Below the pieces are notes generated by a model. The model saw nothing but the letters and a program-made list of their open reading frames with translations. It did not search any database and had not been told where the DNA came from. From Acidobacteriota bacterium (lineage in GTDB: Bacteria; Acidobacteriota; Terriglobia; Acidiferrales; UBA7541), in contig JABCZJ010000009.1 of the NCBI GenBank assembly GCA_013289715.1, forward strand, positions 124,001 to 188,000: a stretch of 64,000 nt of DNA, written 5' to 3'. Positions 1 to 8,358 of the stretch are shown here, one piece after another (positions within the stretch are counted from its first letter, which is position 1; the number at the start of each line of letters is the position of its first letter). The position numbers and the translations under genes are program-made.

Positions 1-187
1 AGTGTTCGCCAGGTCCATAGAAATCGATTACGACGACCGATGGCTCTCGCGAAGCAGAGATAACCTCGGCCATGTGATTCGCCATCAGCTGCATGTCTGG
101 TAATTGCGCCTGGGTGGTGCTGCCCGCCGCGGCCAGAATTAACCAGGCGAGGGGAACGATGTGCGAATATCTCTTCAGGACAGGCAT
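1..187 (-). CDS. N-terminal fragment of a secreted protein, possibly a TonB-like energy transducer (cut by window edge)
   Basis: A minus-strand reading frame opens with ATG at 187 and stays open to the window edge, giving 62 residues. Residues 5-28 are a typical signal peptide: a basic start (KRY), a hydrophobic core and a likely cut after Ala-Gln-Ala. The mature part reads VVVIDFYGPGEH near residue 50. It resembles the N-terminal domain placed before TonB C-termini in some Acidobacteria proteins, where a 'VVVxDFxGPxxK' stretch is common; that link is from memory and uncertain. The gene is divergent from the deoxyribosyltransferase-like gene. The 175 bp between them hold no promoter I can defend. 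Confidence 0.5.
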   Translation of the reverse strand, partial: MPVLKRYSHIVPLAWLILAAAGSTTQAQLPDMQLMANHMAEVISASREPSVVVIDFYGPGEH

Positions 188-363
188 ATCCGGTCCGCTA
201 CGTCCTCGTTAAGTAACCGCCGTATTATCCAAACTTGGGCGCTGGACGCAAGTGCCGATCGCTGGAAAGGCGACTTGTCGCTGGTTCGTTGTGGACATGG
301 ATTCTGCGTGCATGTTCTAGGAGCTGGTACCTCGCCGTGCTAGAGTTCCCCCGCCCAACCCAC

Positions 364-852
364 ATGCTTGCCTATCTCAGTGGTCCTATCGAATATGCAG
401 AAGACGGTGGCCGACTCTGGCGCCGCAAACTTGCGCCGTATTTGCGCGAGCAGCTCGGCCACCGCGTCTACGATCCCGCCGAGGATGAAAAAAAGAATCT
501 CACTGAAGCAGAAGCCGCGCATTTCCGTAAGTGGAAATCCACCGACGTCGAGCGTTTCCGCCGCGTGGTGCGAAAGATCATCGCGTTTGATCTGGACATC
601 ATCGAAAACCACGCTGACTACATCGTCTGCTACTGGGACGCGTCAGCGAAAAGCGGCGGCACCTCCGCCGAACTCACCATCGCGCATCGCAAAGGCATCC
701 CGGTGTACCTGGTCACCACTCTTCCCACGCCGGAAATCAGCGGATGGATGCTGGGCTGTTCCGACCAGCTCTTTAGCTCGATCGAAGACCTGAAAGAATT
801 CCTCACCGCGCGCTTTACGCGAGAAAAACAAAACCAGCTCTGGAAAGATTGA
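364..852 (+). CDS. Nucleoside 2-deoxyribosyltransferase-like protein
   Basis: A 162-residue protein beginning MLAYLSGPIEYA. The LSGPI(E/M) start, the GxxWR segment shortly after it and the later 'DYIVCYWD...SGGTSAEL' stretch are the hallmarks of the nucleoside 2-deoxyribosyltransferase fold, where the Asp and the GTxxEL Glu bind and attack the nucleoside. The family exchanges bases on deoxyribonucleosides or hydrolyses the N-glycosidic bond. I chose ATG 364 because the conserved domain begins exactly there; an open frame extends to 235 but that part is not protein-like. No strong ribosome site precedes 364. The DUF84 NTPase and thymidine kinase follow in the same direction, so a nucleotide-salvage or clean-up role is plausible. 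The true substrate is unknown. Confidence 0.72.
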   Translation: MLAYLSGPIEYAEDGGRLWRRKLAPYLREQLGHRVYDPAEDEKKNLTEAEAAHFRKWKSTDVERFRRVVRKIIAFDLDIIENHADYIVCYWDASAKSGGTSAELTIAHRKGIPVYLVTTLPTPEISGWMLGCSDQLFSSIEDLKEFLTARFTREKQNQLWKD

Positions 853-867
853 TATCATTCGCCCGGC

Positions 868-1533
868 ATGGAGAAAATTCTGGTCGCCGTCGGTAGCACG
901 CGCCGCCCGAAAGTGCACGCGGTCAGCGAAGCGCTGGCTGCGATCCGCACCGTCTCCGATTTCCTTCCAGCGTTCGAAATTGTGGGCGTCGAAGTGCCCA
1001 GCGGCGTCCGGCACACTCCACTCTCGCGTGAAGATTTAATGACCGGCGCCCGCCAACGCGCGGAAGCTCTGCTGCAAATCGCACGCGCGAAAAATGAACG
1101 CTGGAAATATTTCGTCGGCCTCGAAGGCGGCCTAGACGTAATCGCGGGCCTCGAGGTGATCCCCAGTCTGGACGTCGTGCCCGAACTGGACGTCGTCAGC
1201 GAGGCGAGCAATCGCTGGGTGTTCCTGGAAAGCTGGGCCTACGTAACGGACGGCGAAGGCCGCGGCGCCTTCGGCCAGTCCGGCGCCGTGCTTGTGCCGG
1301 AAGCCCTTGCGGAAACCGTGGTTGGCGATGGCGTCGAGCTTGCGCAAGCGATTGACGCCTTCGCCGGCGGCCACAATATTCGCGATGCCGAAGGCGCGTG
1401 GGGCATCCTGACGCGCAATCTAGCCACGCGGCAGGATTCCTTCCGCGCCGCGGTGATCAATGCCTTCGCGCCATTTTTCAATCGCGAGCTGTATGCGGCA
1501 AGCGGCCCAAGCGATCCCGGTGCGAGCGTCTGA
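868..1533 (+). CDS. DUF84/YjjX-family inosine/xanthosine triphosphatase
   Basis: 221 residues starting MEKILVAVGSTRRPKVHAV. The 'GSTxxxKxxAV' start, 'GVRHTPLSREDLMTGARQRA' and 'GLEGG' segments and the late 'RDAEGAWGILT' stretch fit the DUF84 (YjjX) non-canonical NTPase family, which hydrolyses ITP and XTP to keep deaminated purines out of RNA and DNA. It starts 15 bp after the deoxyribosyltransferase-like gene and is probably cotranscribed. Oddity: residues 88-111 consist of four tandem six-residue units with the pattern xLDVVx, coded by four 18-bp DNA units (1129-1200). These lie just after the GLEGG motif, where family members normally have a short turn. Confidence 0.82.
   Translation: MEKILVAVGSTRRPKVHAVSEALAAIRTVSDFLPAFEIVGVEVPSGVRHTPLSREDLMTGARQRAEALLQIARAKNERWKYFVGLEGGLDVIAGLEVIPSLDVVPELDVVSEASNRWVFLESWAYVTDGEGRGAFGQSGAVLVPEALAETVVGDGVELAQAIDAFAGGHNIRDAEGAWGILTRNLATRQDSFRAAVINAFAPFFNRELYAASGPSDPGASV
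1129..1200 (+). repeat. Four tandem 18-bp units inside the DUF84 gene
   Basis: Units at 1129-1146, 1147-1164, 1165-1182 and 1183-1200 share the pattern xxx-CTx-GAx-GTx-xTx-xxx and encode the hexapeptides GLDVIA, GLEVIP, SLDVVP and ELDVVS. The reading frame is kept. The last two units are the closest at DNA level, which suggests step-wise duplication with later drift. Confidence 0.75.
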
Positions 1534-1580
1534 AATTTTGCAATCGTATGTGTTAGCCTAACGCCAAGAGGTGAGACTGC

Positions 1581-2204
1581 GTGGACATCGTCAAGGGCAA
1601 CATGGGTTGGATCGAAGTAGTCGTCGGGCCGATGTTCTCCGGCAAGAGTGAAGAATTGATCCGCCGCCTGCGCCGCGCCGAAATCGCCAAACAACGCGTG
1701 CAAATTTTCAAGCCCGTCATTGACCAGCGCTATGCCAAGAACGGCATCGTCTCGCACTCCGGCCTGGAACTCGATTCCGAGCTGGTGAAAGACGGCGCGG
1801 AAATCTTGGCGAAAGTCGCGCCGCGCACCGAAGTGGTCGGCATTGACGAAGCGCAGTTCCTCGGCGAATCGGTCGTGGAAAGTTGTGTGAAACTGGCGGA
1901 CATGGGCAAGCGTGTAATCGTCGCCGGCCTGGACACCGATTTCATGGGACGCCCGTTCGAGCCGATGCCGCGCCTGCTCGCGGTGGCCGAAGAAATCGTC
2001 AAGTTCCTCGCCATCTGCATGCGCTGCGGCAATCCCGCCGTGCACACGCAGCGTCTGGTGGCATCCGAAGAGCTGATCATAGTCGGTGCGGGCAACATGT
2101 ACGAAGCCCGCTGTCGCCGCTGCTTCGAGCCCCACCTGGCCCACGAGAAGGTAGAAGAAGAAAAGGCCGCGGCTGTTACAAAAGTCCGCGCCGCCACTAG
2201 CTAG
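1581..2204 (+). CDS. tdk: Thymidine kinase
   Basis: 207 residues of a type II thymidine kinase, which phosphorylates thymidine to dTMP with ATP. The P-loop [14 protein letters not shown] lies at about residues 13-26. The catalytic 'IDEAQF' stretch is at about residue 90, followed by '[14 protein letters not shown]'. The structural zinc is held by 'CMRCG' and 'ARCRRCF'. I chose GTG 1581 because GAGGTGAG sits about 8 bases upstream; ATG 1602 is a possible shorter start. The C-terminus is Lys/Glu-rich. The gene ends 9 bp before the IS630 remnant on the other strand. Confidence 0.93.
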   Translation: MDIVKGNMGWIEVVVGPMFSGKSEELIRRLRRAEIAKQRVQIFKPVIDQRYAKNGIVSHSGLELDSELVKDGAEILAKVAPRTEVVGIDEAQFLGESVVESCVKLADMGKRVIVAGLDTDFMGRPFEPMPRLLAVAEEIVKFLAICMRCGNPAVHTQRLVASEELIIVGAGNMYEARCRRCFEPHLAHEKVEEEKAAAVTKVRAATS

Positions 2205-2213
2205 TGTACCGCG

Positions 2214-2698
2214 TCATACAGATGAGCTGTGATTGAGGTTGGCCTTGGCGCGTTTGACCTTTTCGAGAATGTCATTGGCCTTTGCGGTCCAGATAACGGG
2301 TTTGGGTTGACGGTTAGGTTCTTCGATATAAGCGAAGATGCGTGCTGGGAGAGCTTCGAGGCTGGTACGGGCGCCACGTCGGAGTTGATTCTCGGTCAGG
2401 TCGCGGAAGAATCGTTCGACCATGTTGAGCCAACTGCCGCTGGTGGGCGTGAAGTGAAAATGAAGGCGCCTGTGGCGCGCCGCCCAGCGCTGAACCGCCG
2501 GGTGCTTGTGGGTGGCATAGTTGTCGACGACAAGGTGAAGCTGTTTGTCGGCGGGCGTTTGGCGATCGATGAGAAGCAGGAACTTTAACCGTTCTTGATG
2601 GCGATGATGCTCCATGCAAGCGGCCATCACCGTGCCGTCAAGGGTGTCGAGAGCGGCAAACAACGTGGTAGTTCCATGCCGTTTGTAATCGTGCGTCA
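2214..2698 (-). pseudogene. Truncated IS630-family transposase (C-terminal part)
   Basis: The minus strand encodes about 160 residues of an IS630/Tc1-type DDE transposase. It begins inside the catalytic core at [18 protein letters not shown], continues through [14 protein letters not shown] with the second catalytic Asp, and WLNMVERFF with the catalytic Glu, to a normal C-terminus. The N-terminal helix-turn-helix half and the first catalytic Asp are missing. Upstream (above 2698) the sequence becomes the dispersed repeat and the frame meets a stop. A full-length relative is about 340-360 residues, so about half remains. It cannot be active. The remaining end abuts the tdk stop codon, and terminal inverted repeats could not be recognised. 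Confidence 0.85.
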
Positions 2699-2976
2699 CC
2701 GTATTTCTACGAATATTCAACGGTCGACAACTGTGTTAGCGTGAGTCGTGGCGCTATTCAAGCCCCCAAAGGACGCAACATGATTGATCCGGCGCAAACT
2801 CAGACCCTGCCCCCACCGCACAGCACCGGTGCGCACCATGGCCCGCCTCGAATCACTTATCACTCCTCACTGCCCAAATCAATCGCTAGCGAAACTAAAT
2901 CGAAAGCCCATGCAACTCCTCGAAAACAAGTAAGAGCGACCCAAATCAATCGCTAGTTTTTGTCGCGTTTTTGCCG
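2699..2976 (+). repeat. Dispersed intergenic repeat, copy A
   Basis: About 280 bp that is recognisably similar, in opposite orientation, to 62996-63286. Both copies open with a 23-bp block (2699-2721) differing at one base. They then share scattered blocks such as AAAGGACGCA and CCGGCGC. Both end with two AATCGCTAG-type motifs exactly 67 bp apart (CTAG at 2886 and 2953 here), followed by TTTTTGTCG. No long ORF is conserved, so a non-coding mobile or structural element is more likely than a gene. Its left end is where the IS630 transposase stops. Confidence 0.75.
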
Positions 2977-3121
2977 TTGACGCCGTTTCCAAACCCGGCC
3001 CAACTAATACTCGCCGCTACGAAGGCAACTGCCGCCTTGCCCCTGCAACCCCCTAAGCCAGGCGCGAATCTATATTCACGGAAGACCCAAAACGCAATAG
3101 AATAGGCGCAGGCGGACCGCC
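2977..3121. other. Intergenic, nothing recognised
   Basis: Sequence between repeat copy A and the next gene. No tRNA, strong terminator or convincing promoter was seen; a TAGAAT hexamer near 3100 could be a -10 box for the following gene but has no good -35 partner. Confidence 0.4.
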
Positions 3122-3994
3122 ATGCACTATCGAACGACCATCGTATTGGCTGCGGCGCTGGCGCTATCGGCCGATACTTCCGACGTCAACCGCTACCGTA
3201 CTCCGGTCCTCGCGGGTTCGCCGACCTTGGGTTCGCTGCCCGATCTCGGTCCCATGCCCGAAATTTACGTTTCCGTTGTCCAGCAAACTTCCGGCAAGCA
3301 AGCGCCGCTGCAACCGCAATCCCGTCTCGAAATTATCCGTTACGTTTCCGGCGAGTTCGCCAAAGTGATGAAGCCCATTCCAGCGGGGAAGAAAGGCTTC
3401 AAGGTCGAAGTCGGCAAGAAGCTGGACGAGAACGAACTGAAGACCGCCCTGCGCTCGCACGGTCTGGCGGCGAACCCTGGCGACACCGTGCAAGTCACGG
3501 GCATCGAATTTCGCAACAAAGAAATCGTGGTGGAGATCAACGGCGGCGGCAAGAGCAGTTTTAACATTCGCGATCATCTCCAGGTCGGCGTCGGTCAGAC
3601 CATGCAGGCTCCACTTGAAACTTCCGGTGCGCACAAAAATAATGGTGGGACGCTTGTGCTCGACTTCGGTCGCTCCGTCCCGGACATGAGCGCGGACGAT
3701 CTGATGACCGACCTGCAGGTTTTTCTCGATTTCACAAAGGAACACTCCGGCGCCGTCAATTGGCTCGACACGCTGCCACCGCAATTCAAGGAGGCGATTC
3801 AGGATCATCAAGCCCTGGAAGGCATGAATCACGATATGGTGCTGGCCGCGCTGGGCCGTCCCGGACACAAAGTGCGCGAGCGCGATCCGGACGGCAGCGA
3901 AACCGAAGATTGGATCTACGGTTCGCCACCCGCGCGCACCACTTTTGTCACGTTCATCGGCGACAAAGTCGTGCGCGTGAAAGAATTCGATTGA
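3122..3994 (+). CDS. Secreted protein of unknown function with SmpA/OmlA-like C-terminal segment
   Basis: 290 residues. The N-terminus (MHYRTTIVLAAALALSADTS) is a short signal peptide. The middle part (about residues 45-215) is not a family I recognise; it is rich in beta-type stretches such as DTVQVTGIEF and GGTLVLDFGRSVPDMSADDL. The last 70 residues contain MNHDMVLAALGRPGHKVRERDPDG, then DWIYG and TTFVTFIGDKVVRV. This is the pattern seen in SmpA/OmlA-type small outer-membrane assembly domains, where 'GMxxxxVxxxLGxP' is followed by a W-Y strand. A role at the cell envelope is an inference. It precedes gap but has its own spacing, and gap has a separate promoter. Confidence 0.62.
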   Translation: MHYRTTIVLAAALALSADTSDVNRYRTPVLAGSPTLGSLPDLGPMPEIYVSVVQQTSGKQAPLQPQSRLEIIRYVSGEFAKVMKPIPAGKKGFKVEVGKKLDENELKTALRSHGLAANPGDTVQVTGIEFRNKEIVVEINGGGKSSFNIRDHLQVGVGQTMQAPLETSGAHKNNGGTLVLDFGRSVPDMSADDLMTDLQVFLDFTKEHSGAVNWLDTLPPQFKEAIQDHQALEGMNHDMVLAALGRPGHKVRERDPDGSETEDWIYGSPPARTTFVTFIGDKVVRVKEFD

Positions 3995-4001
3995 TCGCGC
4001 G

Positions 4002-4030
4002 TTGACTTTTTTCTCGCTAACCCCTAGCAT
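4002..4030 (+). promoter_or_regulatory. Probable sigma-70 promoter of the gap-pgk-tpiA-secG run
   Basis: TTGACT at 4002-4007, a 17-base spacer and TAGCAT at 4025-4030. It lies 70 bp upstream of the gap start codon and just after the stop of the preceding gene. Confidence 0.5.
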
Positions 4031-4100
4031 TTTCCGTCTGATAAAACTGCTACACTAGTTCTGCACACGAAGGCGCGCAGCGCCAATCCCCGGAGGATTC

Positions 4101-5099
4101 ATGGCAATCAAGGTGGGCATTAATGGATTCGGACGCATCGGCCGCAACATTTTCCGTGCAGCTTTGGGCGATCCCGCCATTGAAATCGTGGCCGTCAACG
4201 ACATCACCGATTCCAAAACTCTGGCGTACCTGCTGAAGTACGATTCGATCCTCGGTAACCTGCCAAATAAAGTCACGCACACCGACGATTCCATCTCCGT
4301 GGACGGCAAGAGCTTCAAAGTGTTTCGCGTGAAGGATCCCGGCGAGCTGGACTGGTCTTCCGTGGACGCGACGATCGTCGTGGAATCCACCGGCTTGTTT
4401 ACCGATGGCCCGAGCGCCCGCAAACATATTCGCGGCACCGTGAAGAAAGTGATTATCTCCGCGCCAGCCACCGATCCCGATACCACTCTGGTTCTCGGAG
4501 TGAACGACAAGACCTACGATCCGGCGAAGCATCACGTGATTTCCAATGCTTCCTGCACCACGAATTGCCTGGCGCCCGTTGCGAAAGTGCTGTCAGATAC
4601 TTTCGGCATCAATGCCGGCACGATGACCACCATTCATTCCTACACAAATGACCAGAAATTGCTCGATCTGCCGCACAAGGATTTGCGTCGTGCGCGCGCC
4701 GCGGCGCTTTCGATGATTCCCACGTCCACCGGCGCGGCCAAGGCGCTGCAACTGGTGATTCCGGAACTGAAAGGCAAGCTCGACGGTTACGCCATGCGCG
4801 TTCCGACGCCGAACGTCAGCGTGGTGGACCTCACCGTGTTCACGGAAAAGCCCGCGACCGTACAGACAGTGAATGCGGCTCTGAAAGCCGCTGCGGATGG
4901 GCCGATGAAGGGCATCCTGGAATATTCGACTGAGGAACTCGTGTCGGTTGATTTTCGCGGCAACCCGCATTCTTCGATTCTGGATGCAGGTTACACGCGC
5001 GTTGTGGGCAACCACTGCGTTCAAATCCTGGCTTGGTACGACAACGAGTGGGGCTACTCCTCACGCTGTCGCGACCTGGTCAAATTCCTGTCAAAGTAG
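4101..5099 (+). CDS. gap: Glyceraldehyde-3-phosphate dehydrogenase, type I
   Basis: 332 residues, the usual family length. It oxidises glyceraldehyde-3-phosphate to 1,3-bisphosphoglycerate with NAD+ and phosphate. The NAD-binding [11 protein letters not shown] is at residues 7-17. The active site SCTTNC is at 151-156 with the nucleophile Cys152, and the family C-terminal WYDNEWGYS is present. A GGAGG ribosome site precedes the ATG by 6 bases. It heads a glycolytic run with pgk and tpiA, which act before and after it in central metabolism. The gap of 133 bp to pgk holds a GC-rich hairpin. Confidence 0.97.
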   Translation: MAIKVGINGFGRIGRNIFRAALGDPAIEIVAVNDITDSKTLAYLLKYDSILGNLPNKVTHTDDSISVDGKSFKVFRVKDPGELDWSSVDATIVVESTGLFTDGPSARKHIRGTVKKVIISAPATDPDTTLVLGVNDKTYDPAKHHVISNASCTTNCLAPVAKVLSDTFGINAGTMTTIHSYTNDQKLLDLPHKDLRRARAAALSMIPTSTGAAKALQLVIPELKGKLDGYAMRVPTPNVSVVDLTVFTEKPATVQTVNAALKAAADGPMKGILEYSTEELVSVDFRGNPHSSILDAGYTRVVGNHCVQILAWYDNEWGYSSRCRDLVKFLSK

Positions 5100-5163
5100 C
5101 GGCCTGGACGATTCCAGCGATGCGCCCAAAAATGAAAACGAATCGCGCGCGGATCGTTGTGTG

Positions 5164-5180
5164 GCCGGCGTCCAGCCGGC
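5164..5180. repeat. Palindromic GCCGGC-N5-GCCGGC element, copy 1
   Basis: A perfect 6-bp inverted repeat with a five-base loop (GTCCA) in the gap-pgk spacer. The same design with loop GTCTT occurs at 39422-39438, so this may be a REP-like palindrome. It is not followed by a T-run, so it is not a classical terminator. Confidence 0.5.
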
Positions 5181-5232
5181 CCGCACGGGTCAATGCCGGC
5201 AAAATGGATTCAACAGAGGAATTCTCAAGGGC

Positions 5233-6432
5233 ATGAACAAACTTTCCATCCGTGACCTTGAGTTGAAAGGCCAGCGCGTTTTTGTCCGCGTGGACTTCAA
5301 CGTGCCCACGTCCGGCGGAAAAGTAGGCGACGACACGCGCGTCCGCGAGACGCTACCGACGTTGCGTCTGGCGGCAGAACGCGGCGCGCGCCTCGTACTC
5401 GCTTCGCACCTGGGCCGGCCCAAGGGCAAAGTAGATCCAAAATACTCGCTCGCTCCCGTCGCCGCGCGGCTGCAGGAATTGCTTGGCGGAAAAACGGTGG
5501 CCTTCGCGGCGGACTGCATCGGTCCCGAAGCGGAAGCAAAAAGCAAAGCGCTGCGCGATGGCGAAGTGCTTCTGCTCGAAAACGTCCGCTACCATCCCGA
5601 AGAGGAAGCCAACGACGCGGAATTTTCGCGCAAACTTGCGGCGCTCTGCGACGGCCTCTTCGTCTGCGACGCGTTTGGCTCGGCGCATCGCGCTCACGCT
5701 TCGGTCGTCGGCATAACGAAGTTTGTGCGCCAGGCCGCCGCCGGCTTGCTGATGGAAAAAGAGCTGGCGTATCTCGGTAAAGCCATTTCGCACCCCGATC
5801 GCCCGTTCGTCTCGGTCCTAGGTGGCGCAAAAGTTTCCGACAAAATCGAAGTCGTGCAGAATCTCATGAAACTCGCCGACGCGATGCTCATCGGCGGCGC
5901 CATGGCCTACACCTTCTTGAAATCCCAGGGCCTGCCGATCGGGACGTCGCTCGTCGAGAATGACAAGCTCGACCTCGCGCGCGATCTTCTGGCCGAAGCC
6001 GAGCGCCGCAAGTTTCGGCTGCTCCTGCCTGTGGATCACGTTCTCGCCGGATCCATCGATTCCACAGTGACGCGTACCACCGATATCGCGCAAACTCCCG
6101 AAGGCTGGATGGGGCTCGACATCGGCCCCAAAACCATTGAGCAGTTCAGCCGCGAAATTTCCGCCGCGCGCACGATCGTGTGGAATGGCCCTCTCGGCAT
6201 GTTCGAAAAACCCGCCTTTGCGCAAGGCACGCTGGCCATCGCGCGCGCCGTTGCTGCTGCTTCCGGCAAGGGTGCGACCTCGATTGTTGGCGGTGGCGAT
6301 TCCGTCGCAGCCGTGGAACAATCCGGACTGGCTTGTCAAATTTCACACATCTCGACCGGCGGCGGCGCTTCGCTGGAATTTCTCGCCGGCGAAAAACTTC
6401 CGGGCGTGGAAGCGCTGACCAACCGATCATGA
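5233..6432 (+). CDS. pgk: Phosphoglycerate kinase
   Basis: 399 residues from ATG 5233, normal for bacterial Pgk. It transfers the acyl phosphate of 1,3-bisphosphoglycerate to ADP. Visible landmarks are [11 protein letters not shown] near residue 20, SHLGRPKG near 60, the LLENVRYH stretch, the [12 protein letters not shown] block, [10 protein letters not shown] near 200, and the nucleotide-binding [11 protein letters not shown] and [12 protein letters not shown] near the end. The long open frame begins at 4948 inside gap, but the family N-terminus starts at the chosen ATG, with AGAGG upstream. It sits between gap and tpiA. Confidence 0.97.
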   Translation: MNKLSIRDLELKGQRVFVRVDFNVPTSGGKVGDDTRVRETLPTLRLAAERGARLVLASHLGRPKGKVDPKYSLAPVAARLQELLGGKTVAFAADCIGPEAEAKSKALRDGEVLLLENVRYHPEEEANDAEFSRKLAALCDGLFVCDAFGSAHRAHASVVGITKFVRQAAAGLLMEKELAYLGKAISHPDRPFVSVLGGAKVSDKIEVVQNLMKLADAMLIGGAMAYTFLKSQGLPIGTSLVENDKLDLARDLLAEAERRKFRLLLPVDHVLAGSIDSTVTRTTDIAQTPEGWMGLDIGPKTIEQFSREISAARTIVWNGPLGMFEKPAFAQGTLAIARAVAAASGKGATSIVGGGDSVAAVEQSGLACQISHISTGGGASLEFLAGEKLPGVEALTNRS

Positions 6433-6481
6433 AGAACATAATCACGCCACGCCGCGCTAAGCCCGCCTTCAGGAGAATCCC

Positions 6482-7231
6482 TTGCGCCGTCCAGTAATCG
6501 CCGGTAATTGGAAGATGTACAAGACGCAGGAGGAAACTCGCGCGTTCTTCGAAGCGTTCAAGCCGCTGGTGCCCGCGACGCCAGAATGCGACATCGTCGT
6601 CGCGCCGCCATTTATCTCACTCGCGATCGCATCTGCCGCGGCGCACGGCAGCCCCATCATGATTGCCGCGCAGAACGCCCATTGGGAACGGGAAGGCGCC
6701 TTCACCGGCGAAATTTCCATGCGCATGATTACCGATGCGGGTGGCAAAGCCGTGCTGATCGGCCATTCCGAGCGCCGGCAATATTTTGGTGAGACCGACG
6801 AATCCGTGAATCGCAAGGTGAAAGCCGCGTTGGAAGCCAAGCTCACGCCCATCGTCTGCGTCGGCGAAAGCCTCGCGCAGCGGGAATCGCACCTCACGCA
6901 CTCCATCCTGAAACGCCAGTTTGAAGGCGGCCTGGACGCGTTGACCGAGCACGAGTTCTCGCGTATTCTGCTTGCGTACGAGCCGGTTTGGGCGATCGGC
7001 ACCGGCAAAACCGCCACCCCTGAAATGGCTGCGGACGCTCACCGCTACCTCAGGGAGCTTGCGGCCACGGTTTTTTCACCCTCGCAGGCCGCGGGAATTC
7101 GCATCCTCTACGGCGGCAGCGTCAAACCCGACAATATAAAGGGTCTGATGGCGCAAGCGGAGATTGATGGCGCGCTGGTGGGCGGCGCGAGTCTGGACGC
7201 GAAATCGTTTGCGGCCATCGTGAATTTCTGA
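6482..7231 (+). CDS. tpiA: Triosephosphate isomerase
   Basis: 249 residues. It interconverts dihydroxyacetone phosphate and glyceraldehyde-3-phosphate. The active-site set is complete: Asn9 and Lys11 in AGNWKM, His95 in IGHSERR, Glu167 in AYEPVWAIGTG, and the phosphate-binding YGGSV near the C-terminus. It starts with TTG, supported by AGGAG about 7 bases upstream and by the family N-terminus; no ATG lies at the right place. It follows pgk by 49 bp. Confidence 0.96.
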   Translation: MRRPVIAGNWKMYKTQEETRAFFEAFKPLVPATPECDIVVAPPFISLAIASAAAHGSPIMIAAQNAHWEREGAFTGEISMRMITDAGGKAVLIGHSERRQYFGETDESVNRKVKAALEAKLTPIVCVGESLAQRESHLTHSILKRQFEGGLDALTEHEFSRILLAYEPVWAIGTGKTATPEMAADAHRYLRELAATVFSPSQAAGIRILYGGSVKPDNIKGLMAQAEIDGALVGGASLDAKSFAAIVNF

Positions 7232-7309
7232 ACTGGAGTTTGGATTTTGCAGGGATTTTATTGACGCGAGTGTGCCTTGAAATTGCGCCTCGCGCACAGG
7301 GAGTTAGCA

Positions 7310-7792
7310 ATGCCGTCGTGGGCAAAATGGGGTTTAGCGCTGCTGGTAGCCGTGGGACTGATCGCCGTCGGCTGGCGCGTGTTGTTCGTTCTCGTGACGC
7401 TGCACGTTCTGGTGTGCTTCGTGCTGATTATCGTCATCATGCTGCAGAGCGGCTCGGCCGCTGACCTTGCTGGAGCTTTTGGCGGCGCAGGCAGCCAGAC
7501 GGCGTTCGGTCCGCGCGGCGCGGCGACGTTTCTTTCGCACGCCACCACTTGGTGCGCCATCGTTTTCATGATGACGTCGCTAACGCTCTCGGTAAAGCGC
7601 GCCCCGAGCGACGTGGCCACCAGCACCGGCTCGGTCCTGGAGCAAACGCAGAAGTCCGGCACGGTTCCCGCGAAGCCTGCTCCGACGTCGCCAATTCAGA
7701 TTCCGGTCCAGCCGACGCAACCGCCTGCTCCCGCTCAGCAGCAACCCGCGCCGAGCCAGCAACCCGCGCAGAACCCCGCTCCTAAGAAATAG
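7310..7792 (+). CDS. secG: Preprotein translocase subunit SecG, with proline/glutamine-rich tail
   Basis: 160 residues. SecG assists SecYE in moving proteins across the inner membrane. The core from about residue 21 has two membrane helices around the family signature IVIMLQSGSAADLAGAFGG, then the second helix WCAIVFMMTSLTLSV. An extra hydrophobic stretch precedes the core at residues 4-18. After about residue 95 comes a 60-residue tail rich in Pro, Gln and Ala, a low-complexity extension also seen in other acidobacterial SecG proteins as far as I recall. ATG 7310 is preceded by AGGGAG. The tpiA-secG-tRNA-Leu order is common in bacteria. Confidence 0.92.
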   Translation: MPSWAKWGLALLVAVGLIAVGWRVLFVLVTLHVLVCFVLIIVIMLQSGSAADLAGAFGGAGSQTAFGPRGAATFLSHATTWCAIVFMMTSLTLSVKRAPSDVATSTGSVLEQTQKSGTVPAKPAPTSPIQIPVQPTQPPAPAQQQPAPSQQPAQNPAPKK

Positions 7793-7829
7793 GGGCTTCT
7801 GCTATACTTCGTTTCGTCCTCGTCAGAAT

Positions 7830-7916
7830 GCGGTCGTGGCGGAATTGGCAGACGCACCAGCTTGAGGGGCTGGCGGTAGCAATACCGTGGTGGTTCGAAT
7901 CCACTCGACCGCACCA
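7830..7916 (+). tRNA. tRNA-Leu (anticodon GAG)
   Basis: An 87-nt class II tRNA with the CCA end encoded (7914-7916). The acceptor stem is GCGGTCG (7830-7836) with CGACCGC (7906-7912). The anticodon stem CCAGC/GCTGG encloses loop TTGAGGG, giving anticodon GAG at 7864-7866, which reads CUC and CUU leucine codons. A long variable arm (GGCGGTAGC-AATACCGT) is typical for tRNA-Leu. The T-loop TTCGAAT is present. Confidence 0.97.
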
Positions 7917-7919
7917 AAC

Positions 7920-7942
7920 TCCGGGCCCTCCGGATTATTTTT
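7920..7942 (+). terminator. Rho-independent terminator after tRNA-Leu
   Basis: TCCGG, loop GCCCT, CCGGA, then TTATTTTT, starting 4 bases after the tRNA. It would end the secG/tRNA transcript. A second hairpin (CGCGCG 7963-7968 with CGCGCG 7980-7985, followed by ATTTT) lies just beyond and may help. Confidence 0.65.
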
Positions 7943-8061
7943 CGCGCAAAAGCTGCACCCATCGCGCGCATTTTTTGCCCGCGCGATTTTCACACGGCAC
8001 ACAATCCAGAAGTGGGTCAGTTTCCAATTATGCGCTTACTCAGGAGTTAGAACGCGAGGCG

Positions 8062-8358
8062 TCACCCACCGGCGATAGCGCCGACGATGAGGAGGGGTTC
8101 CGTTCCCGAGACAACCGCCTCAGGCAGTGGGGCGTCTGGTTGTTCATGGGAAAGGTCCTCGCCACAGGCGAAGAAACGCAGGAACGGCCGACGGGTTTGC
8201 GTGACGTGGTCCCGAATCGTGCCGCTCAGCATCGGGTACCGGATCTCGAGGGCGTCAACGACGGAGCGCTGTGTGACGGGCGCCTGAAGGTCGAGCTCCA
8301 CTTCGCCGCTGATGCGCGCGAGCCCGCGGAGGTGCGGCGGCAGCACGACGCGGATCAT
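8062..8358 (-). CDS. MoaD/ThiS-family ubiquitin-like sulfur-carrier protein
   Basis: 98 residues with a beta-grasp layout: [14 protein letters not shown] start, [15 protein letters not shown] helix, and a C-terminal Gly-Gly (IAGG). In MoaD and ThiS the terminal Gly-Gly is adenylated and turned into a thiocarboxylate by an E1-like enzyme. Its ATG overlaps the stop codon of the upstream BNR-repeat protein by 4 bp (8355-8358), so the two are translationally coupled. No moa or thi genes are nearby. The partner and the process it serves are unknown; it could be a carrier for a pathway other than molybdopterin or thiamine. Confidence 0.8.
   Translation of the reverse strand: MIRVVLPPHLRGLARISGEVELDLQAPVTQRSVVDALEIRYPMLSGTIRDHVTQTRRPFLRFFACGEDLSHEQPDAPLPEAVVSGTEPLLIVGAIAGG

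Noticed and set aside
2741..2956. 71-residue plus-strand frame in the tdk downstream spacer
   Set aside because: It lies wholly inside repeat copy A, is not kept in copy B, and has no protein-like pattern.
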